From Filibacter tadaridae (GTDB taxonomy: Bacteria > Bacillota > Bacilli > Bacillales_A > Planococcaceae), in the NCBI RefSeq assembly GCF_900609045.1, contig NZ_UXAV01000030.1, positions 1 to 48,154 of the forward strand: a DNA stretch of 48,154 bases. The letters are read 5' to 3'. A model generated the notes under the pieces. It worked only from the letters and a program-made list of their open reading frames with translations. It did no database searches and was not told the origin of the DNA. Positions within the stretch are counted from its first letter, which is position 1; every line of letters begins with the position of its first letter. This document shows positions 34,805 through 44,351 of the stretch, piece after piece. Both the position numbers and the translations under genes were made by a program.

Positions 34805-34849
34805 AAAAACACAAGGTGCCCGAAGTCTGGCGGGCGCCTTGTGTTTTTT
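34805..34849. terminator. Bidirectional terminator between the YheE-like gene and modC
   Basis: AAAACACAAGGTGCCCG pairs with CGGGCGCCTTGTGTTTT with one G-T type mismatch, and T-runs lie on both strands. Confidence 0.85.
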
Positions 34850-34883
34850 TATGTTACAACGGTTACACCATTCAGCTTTACTC

Positions 34884-35507
34884 TCATCTAATAGTCCCTT
34901 CATCCAAATACAAAATGCGACTTCCTAATTTCTCTGCTTCCGCGTGACTATGTGTCACAAGAATAACAGGGATTTCCCAGAGCTTATGTAGACGCATCAA
35001 TTCTTCATGGCTCCGTTCACGCGTTGCATCATCCAGTGCTGAGAAGGGTTCGTCCAATAACAAGAGATCGGGTTCCGTCGCTAGCGCACGTGCAATGGCA
35101 ACGCGCTGTTTTTCGCCACCTGATATCGCATTCGGAAATTGATCTGCCAAGTGGTCAATCCGTAACTCCTTCATCAATTGTTTTGCAAAGGATTCGGTTT
35201 TCATGCCATAGGCAATGTTTTTCCAAACGGATAAGTGAGGAAATAGCGCATAGTCCTGAAAGAGATAACCGATTTTTCGTTGTTGAATGGGTAGATTCAC
35301 CTTTTTCGCATCAAACAAAGTACGATTGTTTAATTGGATGAAACCGCTTGTTGCTTTTGTGAGTCCCACAATACAATTTAAAATCGTTGTTTTACCAGAG
35401 CCCGAAGGACCGAAGAGAACAATGATTTCGTCTTTTGAAACAGTGAAATCGACATTGAGCTCAAAATGGGTTAATGTTTTTTGTATGTCAACAGTAAGCA
35501 TCGTCAC
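34884..35507 (-). CDS. modC: Molybdate ABC transporter ATP-binding protein ModC
   Basis: The 207-residue ATPase has Walker A GPSGSGKTT, a Q-loop YLFQDYALF, the signature ISGGEKQRVAIARAL and Walker B LLLLDEPFSALD. It lacks the C-terminal molybdate-binding (MOP/TOBE) domain of longer ModC proteins, as is common in Firmicutes. It follows modB by 6 bp in a leftward modABC operon. A sulfate or other anion transporter is possible, but the ModA-type binding protein favours molybdate. Confidence 0.82.
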   Translation of the reverse strand: MTMLTVDIQKTLTHFELNVDFTVSKDEIIVLFGPSGSGKTTILNCIVGLTKATSGFIQLNNRTLFDAKKVNLPIQQRKIGYLFQDYALFPHLSVWKNIAYGMKTESFAKQLMKELRIDHLADQFPNAISGGEKQRVAIARALATEPDLLLLDEPFSALDDATRERSHEELMRLHKLWEIPVILVTHSHAEAEKLGSRILYLDEGTIR

Positions 35508-35513
35508 CCTCCT

Positions 35514-36209
35514 TCACTTACTTTTCCGCCGTTCTGCATAACGCATCATGTTCCGCTTACTCCACCAGTTCAACCACAAAATGGCACTAAATCCGAGTGC
35601 AACAATGATTACAACCCAAAATGTAGCCATTTCCATATTCCCTGATTCGACTGCGAAATAGATAGCGAGTGGAATCGTATCAGTCACGTTTGGAATATAG
35701 CCTGCCAGCATAAGTGTTGCCCCGAATTCGCCAAGTGCGCGGGCAAATGACAGTACTAATCCAGCCAATAGTCCGGGCCATGCAAGAGGGAAAGAAATTG
35801 TCCAAAAGACTTTCCATTTTGAAGCACCCATCGTATAGGCGGCATTTTCGATGTTTGGGTCATAGTTTTTGAATGCGGCGGCGGCACTTTGATACATAAG
35901 TGGAAAGGATACAACAACCGCGGCAATAATCACAGCGTACCAAGAAAAAACAACTTGGAAATCGAAATAGTCAAGGAGAAAACGACCTAAAAATCCGTTT
36001 TTTCCGAATACGTATAGCAAACCGAATCCAACGACAGTAGGCGGTAGTACGAGTGGCAATAAAAGAATGGCTTCAATAATACTTTTTCCATAGAATTCGT
36101 TTCGTGCTAAAAATCGCGCCAGCAACACACCGACGATGAATACGATGACGGTCGCAATTGCCGCCGTTTGAAACGAAAGCCATAATGGGGATAAGTTCAC
36201 ATCACTCAC
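35514..36209 (-). CDS. modB: Molybdate ABC transporter permease ModB
   Basis: The 231-residue protein has five or six membrane helices. LLLPLVLPPTVVGFGLLYVFG and the coupling loop AYTMGASKWKVFWTISFPLA, then FARALGEFGATLMLAGYIPN are signatures of ModB. It starts with GTG behind AGGTGA, 16 bp after modA, and carries molybdate through the membrane. Confidence 0.88.
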   Translation of the reverse strand: MSDVNLSPLWLSFQTAAIATVIVFIVGVLLARFLARNEFYGKSIIEAILLLPLVLPPTVVGFGLLYVFGKNGFLGRFLLDYFDFQVVFSWYAVIIAAVVVSFPLMYQSAAAAFKNYDPNIENAAYTMGASKWKVFWTISFPLAWPGLLAGLVLSFARALGEFGATLMLAGYIPNVTDTIPLAIYFAVESGNMEMATFWVVIIVALGFSAILWLNWWSKRNMMRYAERRKSK

Positions 36210-36225
36210 AGAAAATCACCTATCT

Positions 36226-37017
36226 TCACTTTCTGAATCCGTGCCTCTCCAGAATCTTTTGTGCTTCGTCTGTTACTAGGAAAGCCACGAATTCACTTGC
36301 TTCTTTTTCGTATTTGGACTCTTTCAAAACAGCTGCAGGATAAATGATTGGGTCATGTAAACCGTTTTCGGCAGTTGCTAGTATCTTAACACTTTTCGAA
36401 GTGAGCGCATCACTTTCGTATACAAAACCAATGTCCACGTTGCCGGTTTCTACATATGTCAGGACTTGGCGTACGTCTTTCGCAAGAACCATTTTGTCTT
36501 TCAATGCATCCCATTTGTTTAGTGTTTGTAACGTTTGTTCCGCGTATTGTCCCGCTGGCACACTTTCGGGATTGCCGATTGCGATTTGTTCAACAGTTCC
36601 CGCTGAAATATCTTCGATGGATTGAAGTGCAACTGAGGAGCCTTTTTTTACAATGAGCACAATTTTGTTCCCTGTAACATCTTCTCGGGTTGCAGGAAGA
36701 ATCAGTTCTTCATCTTCCAACTTGTCCATCCAATCTTGATTTGCGGAAACGAACGCATCTACCGGTGCACCTTGTTTAATTTGTTGTGCCAGCTTGCCTG
36801 AGCCGCCCAAGTTGAATCTCAGTGAAACGTTGTGATCTTCTTCATATATATTTTTTATTTCTTCAAGTGCATCAGTCAAACTAATTGCAGCCGATACAGT
36901 CAATTCCACCCTATCAGCTGGTTTTTTCGCTTCTTTCGATGAGTTTGTGCTAGTGCTACAGCCTGCGAGTACAACCGATAGAACGAAGAAAAGTAGGAAA
37001 GTTTTTAACATACGCAT
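36226..37017 (-). CDS. modA: Molybdate ABC transporter substrate-binding lipoprotein ModA
   Basis: The 263-residue protein has a lipoprotein signal ending in LAGCSTS, and the ModA signatures ELTVSAAISLTDALEEI, RFNLGGSGKLAQQIKQGAPV and DAFVSANQDWMDKL that form the oxyanion pocket, plus ETGNVDIGFVYESDAL. ATG 37017 was chosen because GAGGAGGG precedes it; the longer reading adds nine residues with no ribosome site. A palindrome sits in the promoter region. Confidence 0.9.
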   Translation of the reverse strand: MRMLKTFLLFFVLSVVLAGCSTSTNSSKEAKKPADRVELTVSAAISLTDALEEIKNIYEEDHNVSLRFNLGGSGKLAQQIKQGAPVDAFVSANQDWMDKLEDEELILPATREDVTGNKIVLIVKKGSSVALQSIEDISAGTVEQIAIGNPESVPAGQYAEQTLQTLNKWDALKDKMVLAKDVRQVLTYVETGNVDIGFVYESDALTSKSVKILATAENGLHDPIIYPAAVLKESKYEKEASEFVAFLVTDEAQKILERHGFRK

Positions 37018-37034
37018 GAGATACCCTCCTCTTC

Positions 37035-37060
37035 TTATAATCATAACTATCCGATTATAA
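37035..37060 (-). promoter_or_regulatory. Palindrome overlapping the modA -10 region
   Basis: TTATAATC (37035-37042) and GATTATAA (37053-37060) form a perfect 8-bp inverted repeat with a 10-bp centre. The right arm contains a leftward TATAAT (37054-37059) that could be the modA -10 box; the -35 is poor. It is a candidate molybdate-responsive operator. The rest of 37061-37290 holds no gene. Confidence 0.45.
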
Positions 37061-37294
37061 CTAATTATATTTAGCTTTGTGTGAGAAGTAAATGAAAAGC
37101 AAAAATGAGTAATGGCGTATTAGTATAAAAAAACTCTGGCAACAGTTGGTGGAGTATTCAGACGACCGATGTGGATTGGAGAAGCCTAACAAGGCGATTG
37201 GAAAGCAAAACAAATCAAAAAGTTATGAAAGGTCCAGAACAGGGTAAATGGTGTATACTATTGTTAATTTAGAATTTGGAAGAAGGAGATTGAC

Positions 37295-38764
37295 ATGAGC
37301 TCAAATTATGCAAACGACAGCTTGGCATTACATATGGATCTTTATCAAATTAATATGGCGGAATCTTACTGGGCGGATGGTATTCATAATAAGAAATCCG
37401 TATTTGAATTATTTTTCAGAAGATTACCATTCGGAAATGGCTACGCAGTGTTTGCAGGGCTTGAAAGAGTGCTCGACTTTTTACGCAACTTTCACTTTAG
37501 CGAGAGTGATTTGGTCTATTTAAGGGATGATCTTGGATATAAGGAAGATTTCATTTCATATTTAAAGGAACTGCATTTTACAGGCGATGTCTATTCGATG
37601 GTTGAAGGGGAACTCGTTTTTGCGAATGAACCAATCATCCGTGTGGAGGCACCGCTTATTCAAGCGCAGCTTATTGAAACAGCTATTCTTAATATCGTTA
37701 ATTATCAAACGCTTATTGCGACGAAGGCAAGCCGCATCAAGCAAGTCGTGAAGAACGAAGTGGTGATGGAGTTCGGAACCCGCCGTGCGCATGAAATGGA
37801 TGCGGCGATATGGGGAGCGCGGGCCACGTTCATCGGTGGCGTTGAGGCGACGAGTAACGTACTTGCAGGGAAAAGATTTGATATACCGGTCGCGGGTACG
37901 CACGCCCATTCGTTGGTACAGGCTTATAAAAGTGAATATGAGGCATTCCATTCTTATGCAAAAAGGCATAAGGACTGTGTTTTCTTAGTTGATACATACA
38001 ACACATTGAGAATCGGGATTCCGACGGCTATCCAAGTAGCTAAAGAGCTTGGCGATAAAATCAATTTCATCGGAATCCGTCTTGATAGCGGAGATATAGC
38101 ATTTTTATCAAAAGAAGCGCGTCGTATGTTAGACGATGCAGGATTTCCGAAAGCCCAGGTTGTCGTTTCAAATGATTTGGACGAGTATACGATCCTTAAC
38201 TTGAAATCGCAAGGTGCGAAGGTGGACGTATGGGGAATCGGAACGAAACTGATTACTGCTTATGACCAACCAGCGCTCGGCGCAGTATATAAAATCGTAT
38301 CAATCGAAAATGATGAAGGCGAAATGGAAGACACCATTAAAATTTCATCGAATACTGAAAAGGTTACAACGCCGGGCTGGAAGAAGCTTTATCGTATCAT
38401 TGACCTTGAAAATGGCAAAGCTGAGGGGGATTACATTACGATGCACGACGAAGACCCTGCTTCTGAAAAACGCATTAAAATGTTCCACCCTGTGCACACA
38501 TTTGTCTCAAAGTTTGTCACGAACTTTGAAGCAAAGGACTTGCATGCAAAAGTGATTGAGGATGGGACAATCATCTATGAAATCCCTTCTATCCATCAAG
38601 TACGTGATTATGCAAAAGAAAATTTAAATTTACTATGGGACGAATACAAACGGTCCCTCAATCCAGAGGAGTATCCAGTCGATCTCAGTCAAAAATGTTG
38701 GGACAACAAAATGCGTAATATTCAAGAAGTACAAGATATGGTAGAAGACTTTTCAAATGAATGA
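37295..38764 (+). CDS. pncB: Nicotinate phosphoribosyltransferase
   Basis: The 489-residue protein is PncB of the long Bacillus type: LALHMDLYQINMAESYW, ELFFRRLPFGNGYAVFAGLE, MEFGTRRAHEMDAAIWGARA with the phosphorylated-His region, and GIRLDSGDIAFLSKEARRML. It makes nicotinate mononucleotide from nicotinate and PRPP, the first step of the Preiss-Handler NAD salvage route. GAAGGAG precedes the ATG, and nadE follows by 12 bp, so the two form a salvage operon. Confidence 0.95.
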   Translation: MSSNYANDSLALHMDLYQINMAESYWADGIHNKKSVFELFFRRLPFGNGYAVFAGLERVLDFLRNFHFSESDLVYLRDDLGYKEDFISYLKELHFTGDVYSMVEGELVFANEPIIRVEAPLIQAQLIETAILNIVNYQTLIATKASRIKQVVKNEVVMEFGTRRAHEMDAAIWGARATFIGGVEATSNVLAGKRFDIPVAGTHAHSLVQAYKSEYEAFHSYAKRHKDCVFLVDTYNTLRIGIPTAIQVAKELGDKINFIGIRLDSGDIAFLSKEARRMLDDAGFPKAQVVVSNDLDEYTILNLKSQGAKVDVWGIGTKLITAYDQPALGAVYKIVSIENDEGEMEDTIKISSNTEKVTTPGWKKLYRIIDLENGKAEGDYITMHDEDPASEKRIKMFHPVHTFVSKFVTNFEAKDLHAKVIEDGTIIYEIPSIHQVRDYAKENLNLLWDEYKRSLNPEEYPVDLSQKCWDNKMRNIQEVQDMVEDFSNE

Positions 38765-38776
38765 GGAGGCGAAACG

Positions 38777-39604
38777 ATGACTACTCTACAGGAGAAAATT
38801 ATTGCAGAATTGGGTGCGAAGCCGTCCATTGATCCGTTGGTAGAGATACGGAAATCAGTCGACTTCATGAAAGCATATGCAAGGAAAAACACATTTCTCA
38901 ATGGCTTTGTGCTTGGCATTTCAGGTGGACAAGACTCGACGCTCGTTGGAAAGCTTGCCCAACTCGCAGTCGATGAATTAAATAGCGAAGACGGAACAGA
39001 GCGCTATACATTCAACGCAATTAGGCTCCCTTATGGTACACAGTTCGATGAAATTGATTGTCAAGACGCACTTTCTTTTATTAAACCTAGTAAAATCTAC
39101 ACAGTGAATATCAAAGAAGCAGTCGATGCAAGTGAATGTGCATTAACTGCAGCAGGCGTGACGTTGACTGATTATGCAAAAGGCAATGAAAAAGCAAGGG
39201 AACGTATGAAAGTACAATACTCCGTCGCTGCGATGCATAATTGCGTCGTTCTTGGCAGTGATCACGCGGCGGAAGCAATCACCGGATTTTATACGAAATT
39301 CGGTGACGGCGGCGCAGATCTTATGCCGATTTTCAGATTGAACAAACGCCAAGGGAAACAATTGTTAAAGGAACTTGGCTGCCCGGAGCATCTTTATACG
39401 AAAGTACCGACCGCAGACCTCGAAGAAGACAAACCGGCAATACCCGACGAAGTCGCTCTTGGAGTGACCTACGATTTGATTGATGATTATTTGGAAGGCA
39501 AAGAGATCCCAAGTGAACCAAGGGAAACGATTGAAAATTATTTTCTACGCTCCATGCACAAACGTCATCTACCCATCACAGTTTTTGATGACTTTTGGAA
39601 GTAA
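38777..39604 (+). CDS. nadE: Ammonia-dependent NAD+ synthetase
   Basis: The 275-residue protein has the PP-loop [19 protein letters not shown], the deamido-NAD-contacting IRLPYGTQ and the family segments [20 protein letters not shown] and [18 protein letters not shown]. There is no N-terminal glutaminase domain, so it amidates with free ammonia. It is co-transcribed with pncB. The length is that of the Bacillus enzyme. Confidence 0.95.
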   Translation: MTTLQEKIIAELGAKPSIDPLVEIRKSVDFMKAYARKNTFLNGFVLGISGGQDSTLVGKLAQLAVDELNSEDGTERYTFNAIRLPYGTQFDEIDCQDALSFIKPSKIYTVNIKEAVDASECALTAAGVTLTDYAKGNEKARERMKVQYSVAAMHNCVVLGSDHAAEAITGFYTKFGDGGADLMPIFRLNKRQGKQLLKELGCPEHLYTKVPTADLEEDKPAIPDEVALGVTYDLIDDYLEGKEIPSEPRETIENYFLRSMHKRHLPITVFDDFWK

Positions 39605-39617
39605 TTGATAGTAGGCG

Positions 39618-39646
39618 AAAGGATTCCTATTCAGGAATCCTTTTTG
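39618..39646 (+). terminator. Terminator after pncB-nadE
   Basis: AAGGATTCCT-ATTC-AGGAATCCTT hairpin followed by TTT. Confidence 0.8.
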
Positions 39647-39748
39647 GCGTCCATTAAGTTGTAGAAGACGATTTGTTACTGTATTATAAAGATACGTTTT
39701 GTTAATTTTCGGTTAAATAGAACTTTGTATACAACTGGGGGAACTTAA

Positions 39749-40699
39749 ATGACACATAAAGAAATGATTGAAAAGGTCCTGAATAATATCGACAAGGTGA
39801 TCATTGGTAAACGAGATATATCGGAGCTTAGCGTCACTGCGCTACTTGCAGGTGGACATGTTTTACTTGAAGACGTGCCGGGTGTTGGAAAGACCATGAT
39901 GGTCAAAGCGCTGGCAAGGTCAATCGGTGCAGACTTTAAACGGATTCAGTTCACGCCGGATTTACTGCCTTCTGATGTGCTGGGCGTTTCAATTTATAAT
40001 CCTAAAGAAATGGAATTTGAATTTAGACCCGGGCCTATCATGGGGAATATCGTACTCGCGGATGAAATAAACAGAACATCTCCAAAGACACAATCCGCTC
40101 TTTTAGAAGGAATGGAAGAGTCTTCAGTAACCATCGACGGGGAGACTATGCGAATTCCACAACCGTTTTTTGTAATGGCGACGCAGAACCCGATTGAATA
40201 TGAAGGAACATACCCATTGCCGGAAGCACAATTGGATCGATTTTTATTTAAGTTGAAAATGGGTTATCCGACAAAAGGTGAGGAAATTGAAGTTCTGAGT
40301 CGTGCAGAAAAAAGGGTTCCCATCGATAATTTGGAAACGGTCATTTCTCTACAAGACCTAATCGATTTGCAAGTAGTCGTAAAAGAGGTCAACGTAGACG
40401 ATACAATCAAAGGGTACATCGTAGAATGTGCGTCACAGACACGGAATAATCCGTATGTCTATCTTGGCGTTAGTCCGCGTGGATCACTTGCGCTTATGAA
40501 GGCGTGCCAGGCGTATGCGCTTATTAAAGGAAGAACGTATGTCACACCGGACGATGTACAATATCTATCACCGTTCGTATTCGGCCATAGAATGATTTTG
40601 CAACCTGAGGCAAAGTATGAAGGGATTTCTACGATTGAAATTGTGGAACGGATATTAACGAAGGTGCGTGTGCCGGTGGATAAGGTACAAATTAGATGA
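39749..40699 (+). CDS. yeaC: MoxR family AAA+ ATPase (YeaC-like)
   Basis: The 316-residue protein has Walker A DVPGVGKTM, the MoxR motif FKRIQFTPDLLPSDVLG, FRPGPIMGNIVLADEINRTS (Walker B), and the sensor and arginine-finger region VMATQNPIEYEGTYPLPEAQ. It belongs to the standard MoxR branch, distinct from the RavA-like one at 5153. It overlaps the DUF58 gene (ATGA) and starts a conserved three-gene operon with DUF58 and transglutaminase proteins located before guaA, as in Bacillus. Confidence 0.9.
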   Translation: MTHKEMIEKVLNNIDKVIIGKRDISELSVTALLAGGHVLLEDVPGVGKTMMVKALARSIGADFKRIQFTPDLLPSDVLGVSIYNPKEMEFEFRPGPIMGNIVLADEINRTSPKTQSALLEGMEESSVTIDGETMRIPQPFFVMATQNPIEYEGTYPLPEAQLDRFLFKLKMGYPTKGEEIEVLSRAEKRVPIDNLETVISLQDLIDLQVVVKEVNVDDTIKGYIVECASQTRNNPYVYLGVSPRGSLALMKACQAYALIKGRTYVTPDDVQYLSPFVFGHRMILQPEAKYEGISTIEIVERILTKVRVPVDKVQIR

Positions 40700-41907
40700 T
40701 GAAAGTAGCCAGAACATTTTTAAGTTCAGGTAGAATCTTTTTCGTTTTGTTCATAGCCGTTTCTGCAGTTGTTTTCGCTATGTTTCAAGGAGGGAAAGTC
40801 AGTTGGACGATTTTCTATGTCCTTTTTCCTTTTATCTGTTATTCCATCTTATTATTCTTTTATCCGTTAGTAGATATAAAGGCGGAGCGGACCATTCGAA
40901 CGCCGAATGTACAAAATGGAGGGAAATTAGCTGTATCCATTACGGTATACAGAAGAATTCGTTTTCCGTTACTCTACACAGTCGTAACTGAACAATGGGA
41001 AGAGAAGGAGATTCCAAAACTTGCAGGAGAGAAACTCAAACGTTTTTTTCTTTGGGGATTTCGAAAAGAAGTAAAATGGGAGTATGAGATTGAACGTATG
41101 CCAAGAGGAGAACACGTTCTTCAAGGAGTTGAAGTTGAAGTGTCCGATTTCTTCGGTTGGATTAAGAAAAAGAAATTCATTCCCGCCAAACATACCATTC
41201 TTGTATACCCCAAAACGGTTTCCATTAATTATGTGCCGATTGACACGCAATACGATCGCGGTTCGATGGCGTCGCCGCTTAACATTGTTAAAGACACGAC
41301 GATGGCGACCGGTGTTCGCAATTATCAGCCGGGAGACCGGGTGACATGGATTCATTGGAAGTCTTTTGCACGGACACAAAGCTTAATGACGAAAGAATTT
41401 GAGGACAAGCGCTCACAAGAGTTATTTCTTATCCTTGATAGTAGGCCAGCGGAAACGTTTGAAGGACAAGTTGAACTTGCTGCATCCATTTTAAAAGAAT
41501 CTACAAGTCAACAAGCAGGTCTTACGTTTATGTCTACTGGTGCGGAGTCATCCATTTTTCCATTCATCCAATCGGAAGAGCAATTTCATCGGGCGCTCGT
41601 TCATCTGGCAAAGATTAAACCGTCAAAAGATCAAAGCGATGCCAGATTACCAGGCGGTGAAGAGACTTCTGGACATGGTGGGAGTATCGTTTTGATAACC
41701 GGAAACCCTGATTGGCCTTTCATACAGTCTGTTACGCAAAATGTGAAAAACGCACGCCGGATTGTATGCTTTGTTGTGACCCAAGATGGTCAGATACCGC
41801 CAACGCTGGCAAGTAATATTCAATTGGCGAAGTCAAGGGGTATTGCCGTCCATTCACTAGCTCAAGAAAGGTTTACGACGGCATTCGAAGAGGTGACACG
41901 ATTATGA
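40696..41907 (+). CDS. yeaD: DUF58 domain protein (YeaD-like)
   Basis: The 403-residue protein has two N-terminal membrane helices (about 10-30 and 35-58), a beta-rich middle, and the DUF58 signature GVRNYQPGDRVTWIHWKSFA at about 200-220, continuing into a degenerate VWA-like fold (ELFLILDSRP). It is the partner of the MoxR ATPase and is coupled to the flanking genes by 4-bp overlaps. The biochemical role is not established. Confidence 0.88.
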   Translation: MMKVARTFLSSGRIFFVLFIAVSAVVFAMFQGGKVSWTIFYVLFPFICYSILLFFYPLVDIKAERTIRTPNVQNGGKLAVSITVYRRIRFPLLYTVVTEQWEEKEIPKLAGEKLKRFFLWGFRKEVKWEYEIERMPRGEHVLQGVEVEVSDFFGWIKKKKFIPAKHTILVYPKTVSINYVPIDTQYDRGSMASPLNIVKDTTMATGVRNYQPGDRVTWIHWKSFARTQSLMTKEFEDKRSQELFLILDSRPAETFEGQVELAASILKESTSQQAGLTFMSTGAESSIFPFIQSEEQFHRALVHLAKIKPSKDQSDARLPGGEETSGHGGSIVLITGNPDWPFIQSVTQNVKNARRIVCFVVTQDGQIPPTLASNIQLAKSRGIAVHSLAQERFTTAFEEVTRL

Positions 41908-44102
41908 ATGGACCACGAATGGATAGGTGGCTGCTCGCATTCTTATATGTACTGGCATTCGTTCTTTTGCGAGAATGGCTCGTGCCTGTCATGGAACTTA
42001 CAGATACGAATTATTTAGGGCTGTTTTTACTCTTTATTGCGTTGTCCTTTTTACTTGCTCTATTGAATGCGAAGTGGTGGATTTCAATTCCCGTGAAGCT
42101 GTTGTATGTTTTATGGGTTATACATTATGTATTTTTTGGAAAAGCATTTTTTTCTGTGGAAACAATTAATTACCTACTGCAAGACCTTCTTTCCAATATA
42201 TCAATTTTATTGAACAGGGACTGGATGGATATCACGAATCCATTGCGAACGATTCTGTTTTATGCATTGTTATGGATGACAACCTACCTTATAAAATACT
42301 GGATTGAATATAGGAAAAGTATATTTTTGTTCTATGTAATGACTGTTATATTCGTGGCGTTTATTGATACATTTAGCGCTTACTCTGCAGATGGATCGAT
42401 TTTTAGAATAATGCTTGCTGGTTTGCTTCTGCTAGGACTGCTATCCATTTCGAGACTGGCAGCAAGGCATAATGTATCCGTTTCTCGAGGGATATTTGCC
42501 ACTATATCGATTCCCTTATTATTCGTCATTATTGCAGGCGGAGCTTTTGCAAATGTACTTCCCGTACTAGAACCTATGTGGCCGGATCCAGTGCCGTATT
42601 TCAAGTCACTTAGCGAAGACGCAGGAGAAGGTGGAAGCGGTTCAGGAGTTTCTGCGAGTGGGTACGATACAGACGATTCAGTATTAGGTGGGTCATTTGT
42701 GCAGGATAATACGCTTGTTTTCGAAGCGAAAGTACGGGACAAGCAGTACTGGAAAATAGAAACGAAGAATACGTATACATCTAAAGGGTGGGAACAGGAC
42801 TCACCAACCGGGGCGATTGCCGTTCAAAATGTAAATGAGGAACTAAAAGATTTGCAAACAACTACGGCAGATACCCCAAGGTTGGAAGCGCAAATTATGA
42901 TGAAAGAAAAGTTCCCTTTCATTTTATATCCGTATGGTACTAGAAAAGTCAGCGCTGATAGCGACGTATTTCTTTCTTACTCAGGTTCAACTGGCCAATA
43001 CAAAACAATGAATGATGATTCGGAAATCGAACTTGCAACATACGGAATTGAATTTCAAGAGCCGGTTTATAGCTTAAAGCAATTACGTGATACTTCAATG
43101 GATGAATTCGGGACTTCAAGTGAAGACCTTTCACCCTATTTACAGTTGCCTCAACAATTACCAGCCAGAGTGACTGAGCTTGCCCACACGATTACTGAAG
43201 AACAAGATAGTGTTTACGAAAAGACAAAGGCAATAGAAAGGTACTTTGGTAGAAATGGATTTACCTACGCGCAACAAAATATTGCAATCCCTGGTGAAAA
43301 TGATGATTATGTCGATCAATTCCTTTTCGACACGAAAAGGGGATACTGCGATAACTTTTCAACATCGATGGTCGTTATGTTGCGTTCAATCGATATCCCT
43401 GCGCGTTGGGTAAAAGGATTTGCACCAGGTGAAATTAAGAGGAATGCAACTGGTGAACGTGTGTATCAAATCACAAATAACGAGGCGCACTCATGGGTTG
43501 AAGCATACATGCCGGGAATAGGTTGGATGCCATTCGAACCGACAATTGGTTTTAGCGGGCAGACCGACATTGACTATGACCTTGATTTGGATATAAACGA
43601 TCCGGCAACGCCAGAAATGAAAGAGAAAGAACAAGAGCGCAAGAAGAATAGTCAAAAGAAAAAACCAGTCAAGAAGGAAACGAATTTTGAACTAGATAAA
43701 CTTATCAAAGACGTTACTACTTGGATTGGTAATCATGTTTGGTATTTTGTTGGTGCGGGTGCAGTTGTATTATTTATCGGTTGGCGATTCTATGTTGCAA
43801 GGAAAAAGTGGCTACCGAAAGTTTTAATCCGTAACTATAAATCCAAGAAAATGGATTGGGGAACTTTTACCAAACAATATAGAAGTTTATTGAACCAGTT
43901 GGACCGAATAGGCTTCAAGCGAAACGATGGTCAAACGTTAGCGGACTTCGCAATCGAGGTCGATAATCATTTCGGTGGAAACAATATGCGACAGCTAACA
44001 AGTGCTTATGAAAAAGGTTTATATGGCGGAGATTTGGTCAATCATGAGTGGGTCGCATTGAAGGAAATATGGGAAGATTTAATCATTAGGGCTTCGGGTT
44101 GA
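41904..44102 (+). CDS. yebA: Membrane-bound transglutaminase-like protein (YebA-like, DUF4129 C-terminus)
   Basis: The 732-residue protein starts with six or seven membrane helices (about 8-215), followed by an extracytoplasmic domain with a transglutaminase/protease core: Cys482 (KRGYCDNFSTSMVVMLR), His529 (EAHSWVEAYMPGIGWMPFE) and Glu545 in FEPT, where Asp is used in classic enzymes. A Lys-rich linker leads to a last helix (about 612-630) and a cytoplasmic DUF4129-type tail. It probably acts on cell-surface proteins, with the MoxR and DUF58 partners inside; this is inferred from TgpA-like systems. Confidence 0.87.
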   Translation: MNGPRMDRWLLAFLYVLAFVLLREWLVPVMELTDTNYLGLFLLFIALSFLLALLNAKWWISIPVKLLYVLWVIHYVFFGKAFFSVETINYLLQDLLSNISILLNRDWMDITNPLRTILFYALLWMTTYLIKYWIEYRKSIFLFYVMTVIFVAFIDTFSAYSADGSIFRIMLAGLLLLGLLSISRLAARHNVSVSRGIFATISIPLLFVIIAGGAFANVLPVLEPMWPDPVPYFKSLSEDAGEGGSGSGVSASGYDTDDSVLGGSFVQDNTLVFEAKVRDKQYWKIETKNTYTSKGWEQDSPTGAIAVQNVNEELKDLQTTTADTPRLEAQIMMKEKFPFILYPYGTRKVSADSDVFLSYSGSTGQYKTMNDDSEIELATYGIEFQEPVYSLKQLRDTSMDEFGTSSEDLSPYLQLPQQLPARVTELAHTITEEQDSVYEKTKAIERYFGRNGFTYAQQNIAIPGENDDYVDQFLFDTKRGYCDNFSTSMVVMLRSIDIPARWVKGFAPGEIKRNATGERVYQITNNEAHSWVEAYMPGIGWMPFEPTIGFSGQTDIDYDLDLDINDPATPEMKEKEQERKKNSQKKKPVKKETNFELDKLIKDVTTWIGNHVWYFVGAGAVVLFIGWRFYVARKKWLPKVLIRNYKSKKMDWGTFTKQYRSLLNQLDRIGFKRNDGQTLADFAIEVDNHFGGNNMRQLTSAYEKGLYGGDLVNHEWVALKEIWEDLIIRASG

Positions 44103-44151
44103 TTTCCGGTGGTACTAGCAGTAAGATATAGAAAAGAATAAGCCCAAGGTG

Positions 44152-44222
44152 CCCTCATATATGTCCGGTAATATGGATCGGATGTTTCTACCAAGTTGCC
44201 GTAAATGACTTGACTATGGAGG
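44152..44222 (+). promoter_or_regulatory. Guanine riboswitch (purine aptamer) upstream of guaA
   Basis: The three-way junction is clear: P1 CCTCATA/TATGGAGG with one bulge, the J1/2-P2 segment TATATGTCCGG, L2 TAATATGG, J2/3 TTTCTACC, P3 CAAGT/ACTTG with L3 TGCCGTAAATG, and GACTAT with C at the specificity position, so guanine is bound. ATGGA (44216-44220) can pair with TCCAT (44232-44236) as an antiterminator, giving an OFF switch. Confidence 0.93.
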
Positions 44223-44228
44223 CGGATT

Positions 44229-44262
44229 CAGTCCATCTTTGGGCTGTTTTCGCTTTTTAGTA
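44229..44262 (+). terminator. Riboswitch-controlled terminator of guaA
   Basis: CAGTCC-ATCTTT-GGGCTG followed by TTTTCGCTTTTT. Its left arm overlaps the antiterminator strand at 44232-44236, so ligand binding should favour this hairpin. Confidence 0.75.
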
Positions 44263-44351
44263 GAGATGAGACGCGCGGAAAGTAAAACTTTCTGTAGCGT
44301 CTTTCTCTATATAAATAGAACTTTGGAGTATGAGAAGAAGAGGTGGAATCA

